The notes under the pieces were generated by a model. It saw nothing but the letters and a program-made list of their open reading frames with translations, ran no database searches and had not been told where the DNA came from. A stretch of 64,000 nucleotides of DNA from Clostridia bacterium. GTDB lineage: Bacteria; Bacillota; Clostridia; Christensenellales; Aristaeellaceae. A program made the translations under genes and the position numbers. The stretch is taken from NCBI GenBank assembly GCA_017936765.1, contig JAGBEX010000014.1, positions 124,001 through 188,000 on the forward strand. Reading direction: 5' to 3'. Shown one piece after another: positions 46,395-54,684 of the stretch; positions within the stretch are counted from its first letter, which is position 1, and each line of letters begins with the position of its first letter.

Positions 46395-46667
46395 TCAGTT
46401 GCGCTCGGCGGCCACACCCTCGTCTTCCTGCAGGATGCGGTACATTTCGCCGGCGTTTTCCTTGCGCACGGTCTCAGCCACGGCGAGGATCTCATAATGC
46501 CCATAGCGCTCGCCGAAGCGTATGGACATCTTGTCGCCCACCTTCACCTCGGCACCGGGCTTGGCCACCTTGCCGTTCAGGGTCACGCGGCCGCCGGAGC
46601 AGGCCTCGTTGGCCACGGTGCGGCGCTTGATGATGCGGGAGACCTTCAGGTATTTATCCAGTCGCAT
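46395..46667 (-). CDS. rqcP: S4-domain RNA-binding protein RqcP (YabO)
   Basis: 90 residues, nearly all one S4 domain: MRLDKYLKVSRIIKRRT at the start, GRVTLNGKVAKPGAEVKVGD in the middle. This matches B. subtilis YabO/RqcP, which works with RqcH in adding alanine tails to stalled nascent chains on 50S subunits. The ATG at 46667 has GGAGG 9 nt before it. It lies downstream of hup and mazG, as yabO follows yabN in Bacillus. Confidence 0.9.
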   Translation of the reverse strand: MRLDKYLKVSRIIKRRTVANEACSGGRVTLNGKVAKPGAEVKVGDKMSIRFGERYGHYEILAVAETVRKENAGEMYRILQEDEGVAAERN

Positions 46668-46702
46668 AATTTGCCTCCATGATGGGGGATAAGTTGGATA
46701 GA

Positions 46703-46730
46703 AGAAAAGCCCGCAGGCGAACCCGCGGGC
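46703..46730 (-). terminator. Intrinsic terminator after hup
   Basis: Reading minus: GCCCGC (46730-46725), a GGGTTCGCCT inner part with TTCG loop, GCGGGC (46714-46709), then TTTTCTTC. It would separate the abundant hup transcript from rqcP. Confidence 0.85.
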
Positions 46731-46747
46731 ATTGTCCATGCTAAGGC

Positions 46748-47023
46748 TTACTTGTTGACGGAGTCCTTCAGAGCCTTGCCAGCCTTGAAGACAGGAGCCT
46801 TGGAGGCTTCGATCTTGATTTCCTCGCCGGTGCGGGGGTTACGGGCAGTGCGGGCGGGGCGAGCCTTCACTTCGAAGGAGCCGAAGCCAACGATCTGCAC
46901 CTTTTCTTCCTTAGCCAGAGCTTCGGTGATCACGTCAACGAAAGCGTTCAGGGCCTTCTCGGCATCCTTCTTGGCGAAGCCGGTCTTGGCGGCCAGGGCA
47001 GCGGTCAGTTCAGTCTTGTTCAT
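46748..47023 (-). CDS. hup: HU family DNA-binding protein
   Basis: 91-residue histone-like nucleoid protein. MNKTELTAALAAKTG at the N terminus and the DNA-binding beta arm GFGSFEVKARPARTARNP are diagnostic, including the intercalating proline context. AAGGAGG precedes the ATG at 47023. The leader (47024-47126) contains a CCATGCC-AG-GGCATGG hairpin (47047-47062) and a GGAC-TTGC-GTCC hairpin (47074-47085). No clear promoter was seen, though a promoter of its own is likely. Confidence 0.96.
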   Translation of the reverse strand: MNKTELTAALAAKTGFAKKDAEKALNAFVDVITEALAKEEKVQIVGFGSFEVKARPARTARNPRTGEEIKIEASKAPVFKAGKALKDSVNK

Positions 47024-47126
47024 GGGTATTTCCTCCTTGTTATGTTCCATGCCAGGGCATGGGATGAATATTAGGACTTGCGTCCTTAATCGCGGCGGGA
47101 ACGGAAATGTTTGCCCGCAAAAGGGG

Positions 47127-48596
47127 TCAATCTTCGCAGCTTGAGCGCTGCATGGATTTGACCTGATTCCAGTATACATCCATTTCGCTCAAAGTCAAGC
47201 CCTCCAACGATTTTCCGGCAGAAATTATCAGATTTTCCATGGATGTGAAGCGCGAAATGAACTTGTCCGTGGCATTTTTCAGCAATTCTTCGGCGTCAAG
47301 TCCACAAAGGCGCGTGACATTGACGCAGGAGAAGAGCAGATCGCCTAGCTCCTCGGCAGGATCGCGGTTGGCGTCCAATTCGGCCTTGACCTCAGCTGCC
47401 TCTTCGTTGATCTTCGGCAGGGCCTCCAGGGCGGTGTCCCAGTCGAAGCCCACGTTAGCGGCCTTCTTCTGCACCTTGTGGGCGCGCATCAGGGCAGGGA
47501 GTCCCTTGGACACGTCGGCCAGCACCGAGGCCTGGGAGGTCAGCCCCTTCTCTGCCTTTTTCAGCTTTTCCCAGTTGGCAGAGACTTCGTCGGCGGTGCT
47601 GCACTTGTCGGTGCCGAAGATGTGGGCATGGCGGTAGATCATCTTGCGGCAGATGTTGCTGGTGACGTCGCTGATGGTGAAGTCGCCGTGGCTCTTGCCC
47701 ACGTTGGCGTGGAACACCACCTGCAGCAGCACATCGCCCAGCTCGTCGGCCAGGTGGTCGATATCGCCCTCGTCAATGGCGCCGGTGGCCTCGTAGGCTT
47801 CCTCAATGAGGTACTTACGCAGGCTCTCGTGGGTCTGCTCCCGATCCCAGGGGCAGCCGTTGTCGCCGCGGAGGATGTCCAGGATCTCCACCAGGTCAGC
47901 AAAGCAGAAGCGCTGGCGGGCGGCCATGGGCGCCGCGGGGATGTGCACGGCCACGGTATGGTCGTAGCTGCGCTGGCGATCCAGCTCCATCAGCGGGATG
48001 GTAATAGCCTTGCGGTGGCTCTTCACCGTGGAAGGGAAGAGCGTGACGGACATTTCGTCGTCGTAGAGGTCGGTGAGCCACAGCTTGACCGTGCCAGCCA
48101 GCACGGGGGAGTCGATCTCCGTGATCAGCAGGGGCAGGCGGGGGTCATGCTGGGCGTTCTCGCAATCCATGGCGGGCAGAATGCGCAGGCCGGAGGTATG
48201 CACCTGTGCTTCCGGCAGGGCGCTGAGGTAGGCGTCCGCCAGGGAAAGCCCCGCCAGGCGGGTGAGCTTGGCATCCTGGGGCATGGCTGCGGACAGCGCG
48301 GCCACAGAGCCATCGGTGGTGGCGTCCATCACGGCGTAGGTCACAGGGCCGCTTTCGGCCAGGTGCCACAGCTTGCGGGCGATGGCGGTGTGCAGCTCGT
48401 CAAAATCCCAGTATTCATCATAGAGGGCATCCATGGTGGTGAAGGGGATCTCCTGCTCCTTCAGCCAGGCCGCCACACCGTGCTGCTCGGTACGCAGCAC
48501 AAGCTGCCTGGCGGTGCGCAGGGCATCGGCGGTTTGCAGCGTGAGCAGCTGAGGATCGCCAGGGCCAAGGGATACAACGGTGATAGTGGGCTTCAT
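47127..48596 (-). CDS. mazG: MazG NTP pyrophosphohydrolase fused to a methylase-like domain (YabN type)
   Basis: 489 residues. The N-terminal 220 belong to the tetrapyrrole/SAM methylase fold (VVSLGPGDPQLLTL at 7-20). From 230 on are two MazG repeats: LRGDNGCPWDREQTHESL, the metal motif LIEEAYE (263-269) with DELGDVLLQ, and a second EEAAEVKAE/EELGDLLFS. MazG enzymes remove abnormal NTPs and can act on ppGpp-linked stress. This fused form is the same as YabN in Bacillus, and so is the gene order. Confidence 0.94.
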   Translation of the reverse strand: MKPTITVVSLGPGDPQLLTLQTADALRTARQLVLRTEQHGVAAWLKEQEIPFTTMDALYDEYWDFDELHTAIARKLWHLAESGPVTYAVMDATTDGSVAALSAAMPQDAKLTRLAGLSLADAYLSALPEAQVHTSGLRILPAMDCENAQHDPRLPLLITEIDSPVLAGTVKLWLTDLYDDEMSVTLFPSTVKSHRKAITIPLMELDRQRSYDHTVAVHIPAAPMAARQRFCFADLVEILDILRGDNGCPWDREQTHESLRKYLIEEAYEATGAIDEGDIDHLADELGDVLLQVVFHANVGKSHGDFTISDVTSNICRKMIYRHAHIFGTDKCSTADEVSANWEKLKKAEKGLTSQASVLADVSKGLPALMRAHKVQKKAANVGFDWDTALEALPKINEEAAEVKAELDANRDPAEELGDLLFSCVNVTRLCGLDAEELLKNATDKFISRFTSMENLIISAGKSLEGLTLSEMDVYWNQVKSMQRSSCED

Positions 48597-48607
48597 GTCA
48601 ACTCACC

Positions 48608-50179
48608 TCAGGCTTTCTTCTTACGCTTGAAGGCACGGAAATCGCTGATGGAAACGGCCTTCACAGCCAGGGCAACGGCGATATAGACCGCCACGCCGAT
48701 GGCAATTTCGGCAATGGTCAGCAGGCGGTTCATGGGCAGCAGCTCACGCAGGGAAAAGACTACAACGCCCATGGCAGCGGTGGCAATGCCAGGCCGCACC
48801 AGCCAGCCCATCCAGTTGAACTTCATTTTGCCATACTTCAGCACGAAATACAGGTTGGGGATCATGGACACGGAATAGCACACGATGGACGCGATAGGCG
48901 CACCGTGGATGTTGATGCCCGGAATGCCCACCAGAATGTAGTTCAGGGCGATTTTGCAGGCCACGCCGGCAATGAGGGTATACATGGGAATGCGCTGCTT
49001 GTGCAGCCCCTGGAGAATGGAGCTGGTGGCCTGCACCACCGTGAACAGCACCACCGTGAGGCTGGACATGGCAAGCAGCTGGCTGGAGACCTGCAGCTCG
49101 GCGGCAGTGAGGGTCTCCTGATAGAAGAAGGAAATAATGGGCTTGCTCAAAAGGCTCATGCCGATGGAGCAGGGGAAGCCGATGAGGAAGGCAAACCGCA
49201 GGCCTAGGTCGCTCTGGCGGGCAATGCCGTCGTAGTCCTCCAGCGCCTTGGCGGCGGAAATGGCAGGCACCAGGCTCATGGAAATGGACAGAGCCAGGGC
49301 TGTGGGAACGTTGATGAGGCGGATCACCATGCCGGTGAACAGGCCGTACAGCGGACGAGCCTCTTCGCGGGCAATGCCAGCGTCCATCAGGCGGGAAATG
49401 AGCATGGTGGAGTCCACAAACTGCGCCAGAGGCACAATGCAGGCGCTGATGGTGATGGGGATGGAGATGGCCATCAGCCGCTTGCCCAGGGTGGTGGTAG
49501 CGATGGGTGCTTCGTCCGAAAGCTGCGGAATGCTGCTGAAGGTGGCGCTGCGACGGAAATAGAGGATGATCATGTAGACAAGCGCCAGGGCTTCCACAAT
49601 GGTGATGCCCAGCAGAGCGCCAGCGGCACCATGCGCCATGCTGATGCGGCTGCCCATGTAAGCCAGGGGCAGGGAAACAAACACCTTGCCCACCTGTTCA
49701 ATCAGCTGGCTGATGGCGGTGGGAACCATGTTCTGCTGGCCCTGCATAAAGCCGCGGAAGGCAGACAGCACACAGACCAGCGCCACGCAGGGGGCAATGA
49801 CCTGGAAGCCAAGCTGTGCCTGGGGTTCATCCACCAGAATGGTGAGCTGATGGCTGCCGATGAGCATCACCAGCGTACAAATGCAGCCCAGCGAGGCCAG
49901 CAGCCACAGCGCCACGCGGAACACACGGCGGGCGTTGCGGGGGTCATCCTTGGCTAGGCAGTGGGACACCATGCGGGATATGGCCACCGGAAGACCGGCG
50001 GAGGAAACCGTCAACAAAAGATTATAGGTGGGGAAGACCGACTGGAAAATGCCCAGGCCATCGGTGCCGATGAGCCAGGTCAGCGGAATGCTGAACAACA
50101 CGCCCACCAGTTTGCAGATGATGCCGGTCATGCCCAGGACGGTCATGCCGCCCACAATGGACTTGGTTTGCTTTGCCAT
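48608..50179 (-). CDS. MOP-superfamily flippase, SpoVB/YabM-like
   Basis: 523-residue polytopic protein with about 14 helices. The N-terminal KSIVGGMTVLGMTGIICKLVGVLF and LIGTDGLGIFQSVFP stretches are typical of the SpoVB/MurJ-like polysaccharide biosynthesis exporters. Members flip lipid-linked precursors for cell wall or spore cortex. It sits between spoVT and mazG, exactly where yabM lies in B. subtilis, which favours a YabM-type call. AAGGAAG precedes the ATG; promoter at 50220-50248. It ends 12 nt before the mazG start codon. Confidence 0.9.
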   Translation of the reverse strand: MAKQTKSIVGGMTVLGMTGIICKLVGVLFSIPLTWLIGTDGLGIFQSVFPTYNLLLTVSSAGLPVAISRMVSHCLAKDDPRNARRVFRVALWLLASLGCICTLVMLIGSHQLTILVDEPQAQLGFQVIAPCVALVCVLSAFRGFMQGQQNMVPTAISQLIEQVGKVFVSLPLAYMGSRISMAHGAAGALLGITIVEALALVYMIILYFRRSATFSSIPQLSDEAPIATTTLGKRLMAISIPITISACIVPLAQFVDSTMLISRLMDAGIAREEARPLYGLFTGMVIRLINVPTALALSISMSLVPAISAAKALEDYDGIARQSDLGLRFAFLIGFPCSIGMSLLSKPIISFFYQETLTAAELQVSSQLLAMSSLTVVLFTVVQATSSILQGLHKQRIPMYTLIAGVACKIALNYILVGIPGINIHGAPIASIVCYSVSMIPNLYFVLKYGKMKFNWMGWLVRPGIATAAMGVVVFSLRELLPMNRLLTIAEIAIGVAVYIAVALAVKAVSISDFRAFKRKKKA

Positions 50180-50219
50180 AAGAACTTCCTTTGCTCAAGA
50201 AAATATTAGCACAACTTAT

Positions 50220-50248
50220 ATTATACGCCCAATGTTCGCGTGGCACAA
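50220..50248 (-). promoter_or_regulatory. Sigma-A promoter of the flippase-mazG unit
   Basis: Reading minus: TTGTGC (50248-50243), 17-nt spacer, TATAAT (50225-50220). Confidence 0.75.
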
Positions 50249-50250
50249 GC

Positions 50251-50285
50251 AAAAAAAATGACCTCCGCGGCAATTTGCGGAGGTC
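50251..50285 (-). terminator. Intrinsic terminator after spoVT
   Basis: Reading minus: GACCTCCGC (50285-50277), 8-nt loop, GCGGAGGTC (50268-50260), A, then eight T (50258-50251). Confidence 0.94.
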
Positions 50286-50290
50286 GATGC

Positions 50291-50845
50291 TTATTGTTCC
50301 ATCTGGCGGCCAACGATGCCAGCCGCCGTCTCAGCTACCTTGAGTTCCGTGTCCCCCATGCGGGCGCCCTGTTCGCGGCTGAGGAGCAGCACGGCGCCAA
50401 TGGCCTCGCCATCGGCAATGATGGGGGACAGCACCTGGGCGGTGTAGCCCTGGGCGTCCTCCTCGTTGGTGATGGCCACGGTTTTGCCGCCCAGGTTGCG
50501 GTTGATGGCCACGGTCTGCCGGTTGGCAATAGCGGTTTCCAGGTCGCGGCTGATGGGCTTGTCCCACAGCTCCTTTTTGCTCACACCGCTGGCAGCCACC
50601 ACTTGGTCGCGATCCACAATGCAGGCGATATGCCCCAGAGAGCGGAAGAGGGACTCGGTGTAGTCCTTGGCGAAGGATTGCATCTCGCCGATGGGGGAAT
50701 ACTTTTTCAGAATGACCTCGCCGTCGCGGTCGGTGTAGATCTCCAGCGGGTCGCCCTCGCGGATACGAAGGGTGCGGCGGATCTCCTTGGGGATGACCAC
50801 GCGGCCAAGTTCGTCGATTCTGCGCACAATGCCGGTTGCTCGCAC
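50291..50845 (-). CDS. spoVT: Stage V sporulation protein T
   Basis: AbrB-type transcription regulator of late forespore genes. 184 residues: an N-terminal swapped-hairpin DNA-binding domain (MRATGIVRRIDELGRVVIPK, residues 1-20, continuing to about 50) and a C-terminal GAF-like domain (about 55-184). The start is a GTG at 50845 with AGGGAGG 8 nt upstream. It suggests an endospore-forming lineage. A sigma-G-like promoter lies upstream at 50881-50909. Confidence 0.93.
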   Translation of the reverse strand: MRATGIVRRIDELGRVVIPKEIRRTLRIREGDPLEIYTDRDGEVILKKYSPIGEMQSFAKDYTESLFRSLGHIACIVDRDQVVAASGVSKKELWDKPISRDLETAIANRQTVAINRNLGGKTVAITNEEDAQGYTAQVLSPIIADGEAIGAVLLLSREQGARMGDTELKVAETAAGIVGRQMEQ

Positions 50846-50880
50846 GTTGGTTGCCTCCCTTTAGATTGTCTTTTCAACCA

Positions 50881-50909
50881 TAGTATGGTGGGGGATTGGG
50901 CGATTATCC
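50881..50909 (-). promoter_or_regulatory. Possible sigma-G-type promoter of spoVT
   Basis: Reading minus: GGATA (50909-50905), 17-nt spacer, CATACTA (50887-50881). The -10 fits the sigma-G pattern CATNNTA exactly; the -35 is close to GHATR. B. subtilis spoVT is sigma-G dependent. Confidence 0.5.
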
Positions 50910-50952
50910 CGGCAGATGGTGGAAATGTTGGGGAGGGCAGGGAAGGCATAGG

Positions 50953-50982
50953 AAAAGGCCACTGTGTTTCCACAGCGGCCTC
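50953..50982 (-). terminator. Intrinsic terminator after the stalked solute-binding gene
   Basis: Reading minus: AGGCCGCTGTG (50981-50971), GAAA loop, CACAGTGGCCT (50966-50956), then TTTCC. One mismatch in the stem. Confidence 0.88.
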
Positions 50983-51020
50983 GATTATCTGTTGAGGATA
51001 ATCAGCAGTTGAGTAAGTGA

Positions 51021-52526
51021 TTACTCAGCAGCCACACCATTGGCGGTGTCGCAAGCAGCCTGCCAAGCGGGCAGACCAGCCTCGATCAGAGCGGCGGGAT
51101 CGCCACCGGCCAGGCTCCACAGCAGAGAGCTGCCCAGCACGTCGTTCTGGGTGCCCAGCAGGGTAACCAGGTTCAGGCGGGTGTTCTCGCCGTTACGCAG
51201 CATGGCATAGGTCTCGTCCACAGCGCGGTCGTCGGTGTAGTTGTACTTGTTGCCAATCCAGGAATCCTCGTCGTCATAGCCGGGGGTGGGGTTGTTCCAC
51301 AGATCGTAGAAGAAAGCGATCTTGGAAACGGTCTCGGCGTCATAAACGTTGGGGATCAGAACCATGTTCTCGGAAGCAACATGGATGTAGGTGTCGCCCT
51401 CGTTGGGCACGGGGAAGGCCAGGCAGCCCCACTCGTCTTCCATGTCAGCCATTTCGGAGTTGTCGTTGTAGCCGCCGTAGGTCTGATAGATGTAGAAGGC
51501 GAATTCGCCGTTCTTCCAAGCCTGCTTGTACCAGTCCCAAGAAGCGCCTTCGGGGGTGTGCTTCCAGTAGTTAGCCTGGATGGTCTTGCCCCAAGCCAGA
51601 GCCTCGAGGGTCTCGTTGCTGTTCATGGAGGGCTGCAGCTTGCCTTCCTCGTCATAGGCGAAGAAAGAGCCGTTGTTGGCGAAGGTGGCCAGGACGTACA
51701 TATCGTCGCCGGAGCCGGACACGCCGTAGATGTCGATCACGCCATCGTTGTCGGTGTCCAGAGTGGTCTTCTTCAGCACGTCTTCGAAGGCGGCCCAAGT
51801 CCACTTGCCTTCAGCCTGCAGGTCATACAGGCCTTCCCATTCCACGCCAGCGTCTTCCAGGATGCGCTTGTTGAAGTACACGCAGCCACGGGGTTCAACG
51901 GTGGGGGCCATGGTCATGGCATAGTTGTTGTAGGTCTCGATGATGCCGGTGTTCCACTGGTCAGCATCGGAGAAGTCATAGTCGATCTGAGCAGCAACGC
52001 CGCCAGTGATCAGGGAGCCAACCTTGCCGGGCTCGATGACGTAAGCACGCAGGCTGCCGTCAGCGGCGGAGGCGAAGTTGATCATTTCCTGGGCGCAGGT
52101 CTCCCAGTCGCCACCCTGCTTCTGCTCGAACTTCACATTGTAGGTGGCTTCGATCCAGTCGCGGTAGTCGTACAGAGCCTGCTGCTCTTCGGTGGGCTCA
52201 GCAACGCGCTCATTGTTTCCCCAGTAGTCATACAGGGTGATGCTGATGGGTTCGGCCTGGACCATTTCGGAAACGACCTTAGGATACTTGGCCGTTTTAA
52301 GCTGAGCCTGGGCATCGGCCAGCTGAGCGGTCAGCTCTTCGACCTGAGCCTGCAGGGTAGCAAGTTCAGCTTCAGCGGATTCGCTGGCTTCGAGCTTGGT
52401 GGTCAACTCAGCAACCTTAGCCTGAAGATCAGCGACTTCGCCACTCTTGCCAGCAAACATAACGCCAAGAACGATGGCAGCGATGATTGCTACAGCAGCA
52501 AGAATGATCCAAATCTTCTTGTTCAT
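51021..52526 (-). CDS. Solute-binding protein on a membrane-anchored coiled-coil stalk
   Basis: 501 residues. An uncleaved-looking N-terminal helix (IWIILAAVAIIAAIVLGVMF, no lipobox cysteine) is followed by a heptad-patterned coiled coil at about 30-78 (LQAKVAELTTKL, LQAQVEELTAQLADAQAQL). The rest resembles the family 1 carbohydrate-type extracellular solute-binding fold (ITLYDYWGNNE start, RGCVYFNKRILEDAGV, WAAFEDVLKKTT). Typical binding proteins of this type are lipoproteins; this one seems tethered by its own helix and stalk. It follows two permease genes but has its own promoters. Confidence 0.88.
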   Translation of the reverse strand: MNKKIWIILAAVAIIAAIVLGVMFAGKSGEVADLQAKVAELTTKLEASESAEAELATLQAQVEELTAQLADAQAQLKTAKYPKVVSEMVQAEPISITLYDYWGNNERVAEPTEEQQALYDYRDWIEATYNVKFEQKQGGDWETCAQEMINFASAADGSLRAYVIEPGKVGSLITGGVAAQIDYDFSDADQWNTGIIETYNNYAMTMAPTVEPRGCVYFNKRILEDAGVEWEGLYDLQAEGKWTWAAFEDVLKKTTLDTDNDGVIDIYGVSGSGDDMYVLATFANNGSFFAYDEEGKLQPSMNSNETLEALAWGKTIQANYWKHTPEGASWDWYKQAWKNGEFAFYIYQTYGGYNDNSEMADMEDEWGCLAFPVPNEGDTYIHVASENMVLIPNVYDAETVSKIAFFYDLWNNPTPGYDDEDSWIGNKYNYTDDRAVDETYAMLRNGENTRLNLVTLLGTQNDVLGSSLLWSLAGGDPAALIEAGLPAWQAACDTANGVAAE

Positions 52527-52553
52527 GATGGGATTCCTCCTTTTTTATTTTCC

Positions 52554-52589
52554 ATACGAATAGTTCGTTTTTGCGCAAGCTATTCGTAT
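52554..52589 (-). repeat. Long inverted repeat in the leader of the stalked binding protein
   Basis: ATACGAATAG (52554-52563) and CTATTCGTAT (52580-52589) are perfect inverted 10-bp arms, with the palindrome TTGCGCAA (52571-52578) between them. It lies downstream of the -10 boxes, so it could be an operator or an mRNA leader hairpin. Confidence 0.65.
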
Positions 52590-52601
52590 TGGTACAATGG
52601 A

Positions 52602-52660
52602 AACATACAGCCAAGCTGTGACGCTTGTCAAATTATACACTATTATAGACAAATTTGCAA
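52602..52660 (-). promoter_or_regulatory. Two tandem promoters of the stalked binding protein gene
   Basis: Reading minus: P1 TTGCAA (52660-52655), 17 nt, TATAAT (52637-52632). P2 TTGACA (52631-52626), 18 nt, TATGTT (52607-52602). P2 starts where P1 ends. Separate promoters would let the binding protein be made in excess of the permeases. Confidence 0.7.
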
Positions 52661-52694
52661 GATACAAATATGTATAAGGTGTGTATTTTTGCGA

Positions 52695-53705
52695 TTATTC
52701 CTTGCTGCCGGTCATGGCTAGGGACTGAACAAAGGTCTTCTGCGTGAAGCAATAGAGGATGATCAGCGGGATGCAGCAGATCAGTACACCGATGGAGATG
52801 AGCTGCTGCTGGCGCCCGGCAGGAACCACCACAGCTACGCTGGCATCGGCGGAGAAGTAGCGCGCCATGCGGCTGACGATGCCGCTGAGCTGGGTGGAAT
52901 ACATGGAATATGTACTAAAGAAGTTGCGGGTATAGAACAGGTCAGTCCACTGCCAAACAAAGCTGAACAGGAAGCAGCTGGCGATGGTGGGCATGGCATC
53001 GGGCAGCATGATCTGCGTGAAGGTACGCAGGGTGCTGCAGCCGTCCACGCGGGCAGCCTCTTCCAGGGAATCTGGCACGTTCTTGAAATACTGGCGCAGC
53101 ATGTAGATGTACAGGCCGTTCTTCAAGCCCATGCAGGTCAGGCTCATCAGCGCATAGGGCAGGAAGGTGGTGCGCAGGTTGAGGGGCTTGCCATTGATGG
53201 CCGTGAAGATGCCGAAGATATCGAAGTTGGCGAAGCTCATGTACAGGGAGGTCTGGATGGTCTGCGGAGGAACGATGATGAGCAGTACCACGCAGGCAAA
53301 CCAGAACTTCTTGAGCGGGAACTCGAACCTGGCAAAGCCATAGGCTACAAAGGTGCAGGAGATAACCTGCAGCACAGACACCAGTAGAGAAGACCACAGC
53401 GTGTTGATCATGGAATTGGGGAAGTCCGTGAGGTTAAATACGTGCTGGAAGTTCTCTGTCGTGAGGTGACGAGGCACCAACACGATGGTGGTATCATACA
53501 GATCCTTTTCAGCCATGAAAGCCGTGGAGAAACGGATCAGCATGGGCTGGATGATCATGAAGCACAGGCCGAACATCAGCAGCGCACGGGCAACAGAGAT
53601 AGCAATCTGCTTGGCGCGGCGCTGGAGCAGGTAGCCTTCACTGCGGCGGTTGCGATCCCAGAAGGACTTATTCTTGCCGATAAAAACGGTATTGTTTTTA
53701 CTCAT
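52695..53705 (-). CDS. Carbohydrate ABC transporter permease (MalG-like), system 2
   Basis: 336 residues, six core helices. The cytoplasmic EAA loop is recognisable as SLEEAARVDGCSTLRTFTQIMLPDAMP, which contacts the transport ATPase. An N-terminal Arg-rich segment of about 35 residues precedes the first helix. It overlaps the upstream partner permease by 8 nt. A typical MalG-type partner in a CUT1 importer. Confidence 0.92.
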   Translation of the reverse strand: MSKNNTVFIGKNKSFWDRNRRSEGYLLQRRAKQIAISVARALLMFGLCFMIIQPMLIRFSTAFMAEKDLYDTTIVLVPRHLTTENFQHVFNLTDFPNSMINTLWSSLLVSVLQVISCTFVAYGFARFEFPLKKFWFACVVLLIIVPPQTIQTSLYMSFANFDIFGIFTAINGKPLNLRTTFLPYALMSLTCMGLKNGLYIYMLRQYFKNVPDSLEEAARVDGCSTLRTFTQIMLPDAMPTIASCFLFSFVWQWTDLFYTRNFFSTYSMYSTQLSGIVSRMARYFSADASVAVVVPAGRQQQLISIGVLICCIPLIILYCFTQKTFVQSLAMTGSKE

Positions 53706-54681
53706 AAGACTTCACCGCCTTGGTAATGATGAAGGAGCTGATGCCGATGAAGGCCAGTGCGATGGCGAAGTACATCCAGCTCATGGCAGCAGATATGCCG
53801 AACTTGAAGTCCTGATAGGTGACCTGATAGATCAGCTCCATCACCTTGTTATCGTTCTTCATGAAGAAGTCGATAATGGTGTAGATGCAGTTCACCAGCA
53901 GCAGGGGAGAAACCATGGGGAAGGTGATCTTCCAGAAGGATTCCCAAGCAGAGCAGCCTTCCACGTCAGCCGCCTCGTACAGGGAGGGGGAGATGGACTG
54001 CAGGCCGGACAGGAACACGATGATCTGGATGCCGGAGGCCATGACGATATCGTAGATGGAATCGATCATGGTGAAGACGACCTCGAACACCTGGTTGCCT
54101 ACGCCGGAAACGGATAGCAAATCCTGCAATGCTTCGGATATGTTCACACCGGAGGAACCTTCCATGGCCTCGGCCATGCCGGACATCATGTCGTAGAACT
54201 CGTTCTGATGCTCGATGCCGGGCAGCACGCCGGAGGAAAGGATAACCGGCAGGAAGAAGATGGCGCGGCACAGGGTGCGACCCTTGAAGTCCTGGTTGAG
54301 GATCACGGCCACCACAAAGCTGATAACCAGCGTTGCAATGGTGTTGATGATCATCTGGCCAACTTCTTCTGTCAGATACTTGTTATACTCGGGGTCAACC
54401 AGCAGGGCGTGCTTGAAGTTGTTGATGCCAACAAAGCTCTTGGCATAGCCCTGGCCGGGGATGAGGGTAACATCGTTGAAGGAGAAAATGAGGGATTCCA
54501 CCAGCGGCCTGCACATGAAGACCAGGAAGCCGATGATGAAGGGAAGAATGAACCAGGTACCGGTGCGGGCGTTGCGGGCGCGCATGGAACGGAAGGTGGA
54601 GTTGCCGGGGATGTAGATCTTCAGGGCATCGAGAATTCCGTCGTACCAATGTTCACGAATGCCGTTATTCTGTACTGCCAT
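53698..54681 (-). CDS. Carbohydrate ABC transporter permease (MalF-like), system 2
   Basis: 327 residues with six helices. The EAA loop reads SLYEAADVEGCSAWESFWKITFPMVSP. An insertion of about 60 residues in the middle (HQNEFYDMMSGMAEAMEGSSGVN and onward) enlarges the extracytoplasmic loop between helices 3 and 4. It begins 3 nt after the DUF5696-like gene, whose stop it follows, so transport and the DUF5696 protein are coordinated. Confidence 0.91.
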   Translation of the reverse strand: MAVQNNGIREHWYDGILDALKIYIPGNSTFRSMRARNARTGTWFILPFIIGFLVFMCRPLVESLIFSFNDVTLIPGQGYAKSFVGINNFKHALLVDPEYNKYLTEEVGQMIINTIATLVISFVVAVILNQDFKGRTLCRAIFFLPVILSSGVLPGIEHQNEFYDMMSGMAEAMEGSSGVNISEALQDLLSVSGVGNQVFEVVFTMIDSIYDIVMASGIQIIVFLSGLQSISPSLYEAADVEGCSAWESFWKITFPMVSPLLLVNCIYTIIDFFMKNDNKVMELIYQVTYQDFKFGISAAMSWMYFAIALAFIGISSFIITKAVKSYE

Positions 54682-54684
54682 GGA

